A stretch of DNA of 13,490 nt, taken from contig NJDF01000001.1 in the NCBI GenBank assembly GCA_002254895.1, positions 1 to 13,490 of the forward strand, given 5' to 3'. Positions within the stretch are counted from its first letter, which is position 1; each line of letters opens with the position of its first letter. Source of the stretch: Thermoprotei archaeon ex4572_64 (lineage in GTDB: Archaea > Thermoproteota > Thermoprotei > Thermoproteales > Thermocladiaceae). Under the pieces are notes generated by a model. The model searched no databases. It was not told the origin of the DNA and saw only the letters and a list, made by a program, of their open reading frames with translations. This document shows, piece after piece, positions 12,102 to 13,490 of the stretch. The translations under genes and the position numbers were made by a program.

Positions 12102-13490
12102 AATACGAGATCTCTCCTAATAGCAAATTCTGCACGTCTACCAACATTCCAATTCCTAACAGGTCTATAATAACCCACTATTCTTGACCACACCTCAATA
12201 TTGCTTGAACCACATTTTGGACATTCCCAAAGAGTGGCAATAGTTCTATAACCGCAGTTTAGACATATTGATTGTGTGGGCGTATAGCTAAAGTATACTA
12301 AGCCACATTTAGATGTGGAGAGAATAAGTTTCTCAACATTCTCATAATCTACTGGCTTATGTACGAATATATGCTTCATAACTCCTCCCGTGAAGAGCCT
12401 CTGACATGAACCTTCAATTTCAAGCTGCGTGTCTAGTCTATATGTTGTGTATGGTGGTGTAAGTTGGTTTGTGTAGAATACCTCTTCTACACTTGTAAAG
12501 GGATCTTTACCTCTAGGTATAAAGTTTCTAAAGTCTACATATTTCTGCCAGTCAAGTTTTGCAAGACGTACACTACTCGATTCTGCAGGTGCTTCTTCAA
12601 GATTGTACAGAACATTATCTTCACATTCAAATTCTTCAAGAATCTTGTTCATATATTCAAATACCTCTCTATAAATTCTAACAATATCATTAACGTATTC
12701 ATGACCATCAATGCTGATCTCTCTATACCAAAGCGTTGGCTCATTCATAATGATACTAATCATCTCAGCCATACCCGTAACTGCAATAGTGTTGTAGTAG
12801 TATTTGAATGGATTAAATTCATCAACATAAATTCTAGTTAATGGATAGTAGCCAAGTCTATGGAGTTTCATATACCTTAACCTCAATGTTTGAAGTACTA
12901 TTCTTGAAAGCTGCATGTAGTGGTAAAGTATTTCATCAAGATACTTCTCAGCATCACCTCTAAGACTAGCCTCCATAGCTATTCTAGGTAAGTTAATAGT
13001 TACAAAACCAATACTGCCAGTACTTGGCGGAAGTACCCAAACACCTTTAGTTGAATGTAAGTATTGGGACACTTTAACCATATTGCTAGTTAATCTACAG
13101 CAGAAGCTGAAAATACCTGAAACATCAATAGCATAGCCGTTTAGGAAGTAGAATTGACCACGCTCAGCCACGCATTTCCAGAAAAGCTCTTTCAACTCTG
13201 GATCGGTGTCTAGAATTTTGAGGAATTCAGATGTAAGAGCTACCGTTGGGATTGCAAAGGTGAAGGGTCTACCGTAGGCATCACCTTCAAGATACACATC
13301 GATAAATGCTTTGAGAATGATCTTAGCCTCGTCAAGGTAATCACCAAGCTTACCGACAACCTTACCACCAGCGTAGGCAGGCATGTCGTAGTACTCCTTA
13401 ATACCAAGACCAAACATTACATTAGAGAAAGGTGTTTGATAGCCCACTCTCGTAGTGTAGTTAAGATTGAATATGAGTCTCTGTATACAC
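12098..13490 (-). CDS. nrdD: Anaerobic (class III) ribonucleoside-triphosphate reductase, C-terminal part
   Basis: It reduces ribonucleotides to deoxyribonucleotides under anoxia with a glycyl radical. The frame is open to the right edge (IFNLNYTTRVGYQTPFSN), so the N-terminal ATP-cone and the first barrel strands lie outside the window; GTG 13447 is not the true start. Visible parts are the RVGYQTPFSN strand, the CC pair in FSFCCRLTSN (active-site thiyl region), the STGSIGFVTINLPR loop, the zinc ribbon CLNCGY...CPKCGS near the C-terminus, and the terminal glycyl-radical region RIVGYYRPVRNWNVGRRAEFAIRRD, in which the Gly of VGYY is the expected radical site. The C-terminus is complete. The activating enzyme NrdG is not in the window. 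Confidence 0.92.
   Translation of the reverse strand, partial: CIQRLIFNLNYTTRVGYQTPFSNVMFGLGIKEYYDMPAYAGGKVVGKLGDYLDEAKIILKAFIDVYLEGDAYGRPFTFAIPTVALTSEFLKILDTDPELKELFWKCVAERGQFYFLNGYAIDVSGIFSFCCRLTSNMVKVSQYLHSTKGVWVLPPSTGSIGFVTINLPRIAMEASLRGDAEKYLDEILYHYMQLSRIVLQTLRLRYMKLHRLGYYPLTRIYVDEFNPFKYYYNTIAVTGMAEMISIIMNEPTLWYREISIDGHEYVNDIVRIYREVFEYMNKILEEFECEDNVLYNLEEAPAESSSVRLAKLDWQKYVDFRNFIPRGKDPFTSVEEVFYTNQLTPPYTTYRLDTQLEIEGSCQRLFTGGVMKHIFVHKPVDYENVEKLILSTSKCGLVYFSYTPTQSICLNCGYRTIATLWECPKCGSSNIEVWSRIVGYYRPVRNWNVGRRAEFAIRRDLVF

Noticed and set aside
12464..12841. Plus-strand 125-residue ORF inside nrdD
   Set aside because: Lies fully opposite the well-conserved NrdD sequence; a shadow.

Overview
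The window looks like a chromosomal segment of a thermophilic archaeon of the Thermoproteota (crenarchaeal) type. The evidence is an adjacent Nop5–fibrillarin pair, the archaeal phosphomevalonate dehydratase small subunit, a homocitrate synthase with a C-terminal RAM domain, GC-rich tRNA genes with encoded CCA in an AT-rich background, BHB-type tRNA introns, and TATA-like boxes about 25-35 bases before many starts (leaderless transcription). Genus cannot be fixed from the sequence.

Layout. 1-520 holds no intact gene, only stop-interrupted reading frames. 521-2171 is a tight plus-strand cluster: dihydroorotate dehydrogenase (pyrD), phosphomevalonate dehydratase small subunit, and a small winged-helix-like protein. 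A CAU-anticodon tRNA follows, then an isopropylmalate/homoisocitrate dehydrogenase family gene. 3444-6180 is a gene-poor, decaying stretch: about 0.9 kb of broken frames, an orphan ORF, a tRNA-Gly(UCC) with a 14-nt intron, a frameshifted coiled-coil/nuclease gene, a small Cdc48-N-like double-psi barrel gene with an in-frame TAA, and another orphan.

The most notable structure lies at 6223-7650. tRNA-Asn(GUU) is encoded as two separate minus-strand halves about 1.3 kb apart. The 5' half is at 7613-7650 and the 3' half at 6223-6281. Each half carries one arm of a perfect 14-bp complementary stem (7598-7611 and 6288-6301) placed exactly where a split-tRNA leader/trailer helix should be. Each half also has its own TATA-like box. 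The 3' half is interrupted again by a 20-nt intron with a good BHB motif at position 68/69, so the mature tRNA would be built from three exons by one trans- and one cis-splicing event. A plus-strand radical SAM (SplB-like) gene sits between the halves.

From 7697 the minus strand carries a small membrane protein and homocitrate synthase (lysine biosynthesis via alpha-aminoadipate). The plus strand then has Nop5, a fibrillarin gene broken into two overlapping frames that lacks the SAM-binding segment, and a short archaeal HTH regulator. The right end is the C-terminal part of an anaerobic ribonucleotide reductase (nrdD), running off the window. Nop5 and fibrillarin normally form the C/D-box sRNP 2'-O-methylation complex, so the fibrillarin lesion is either a real and important loss or a sequence/assembly artefact.
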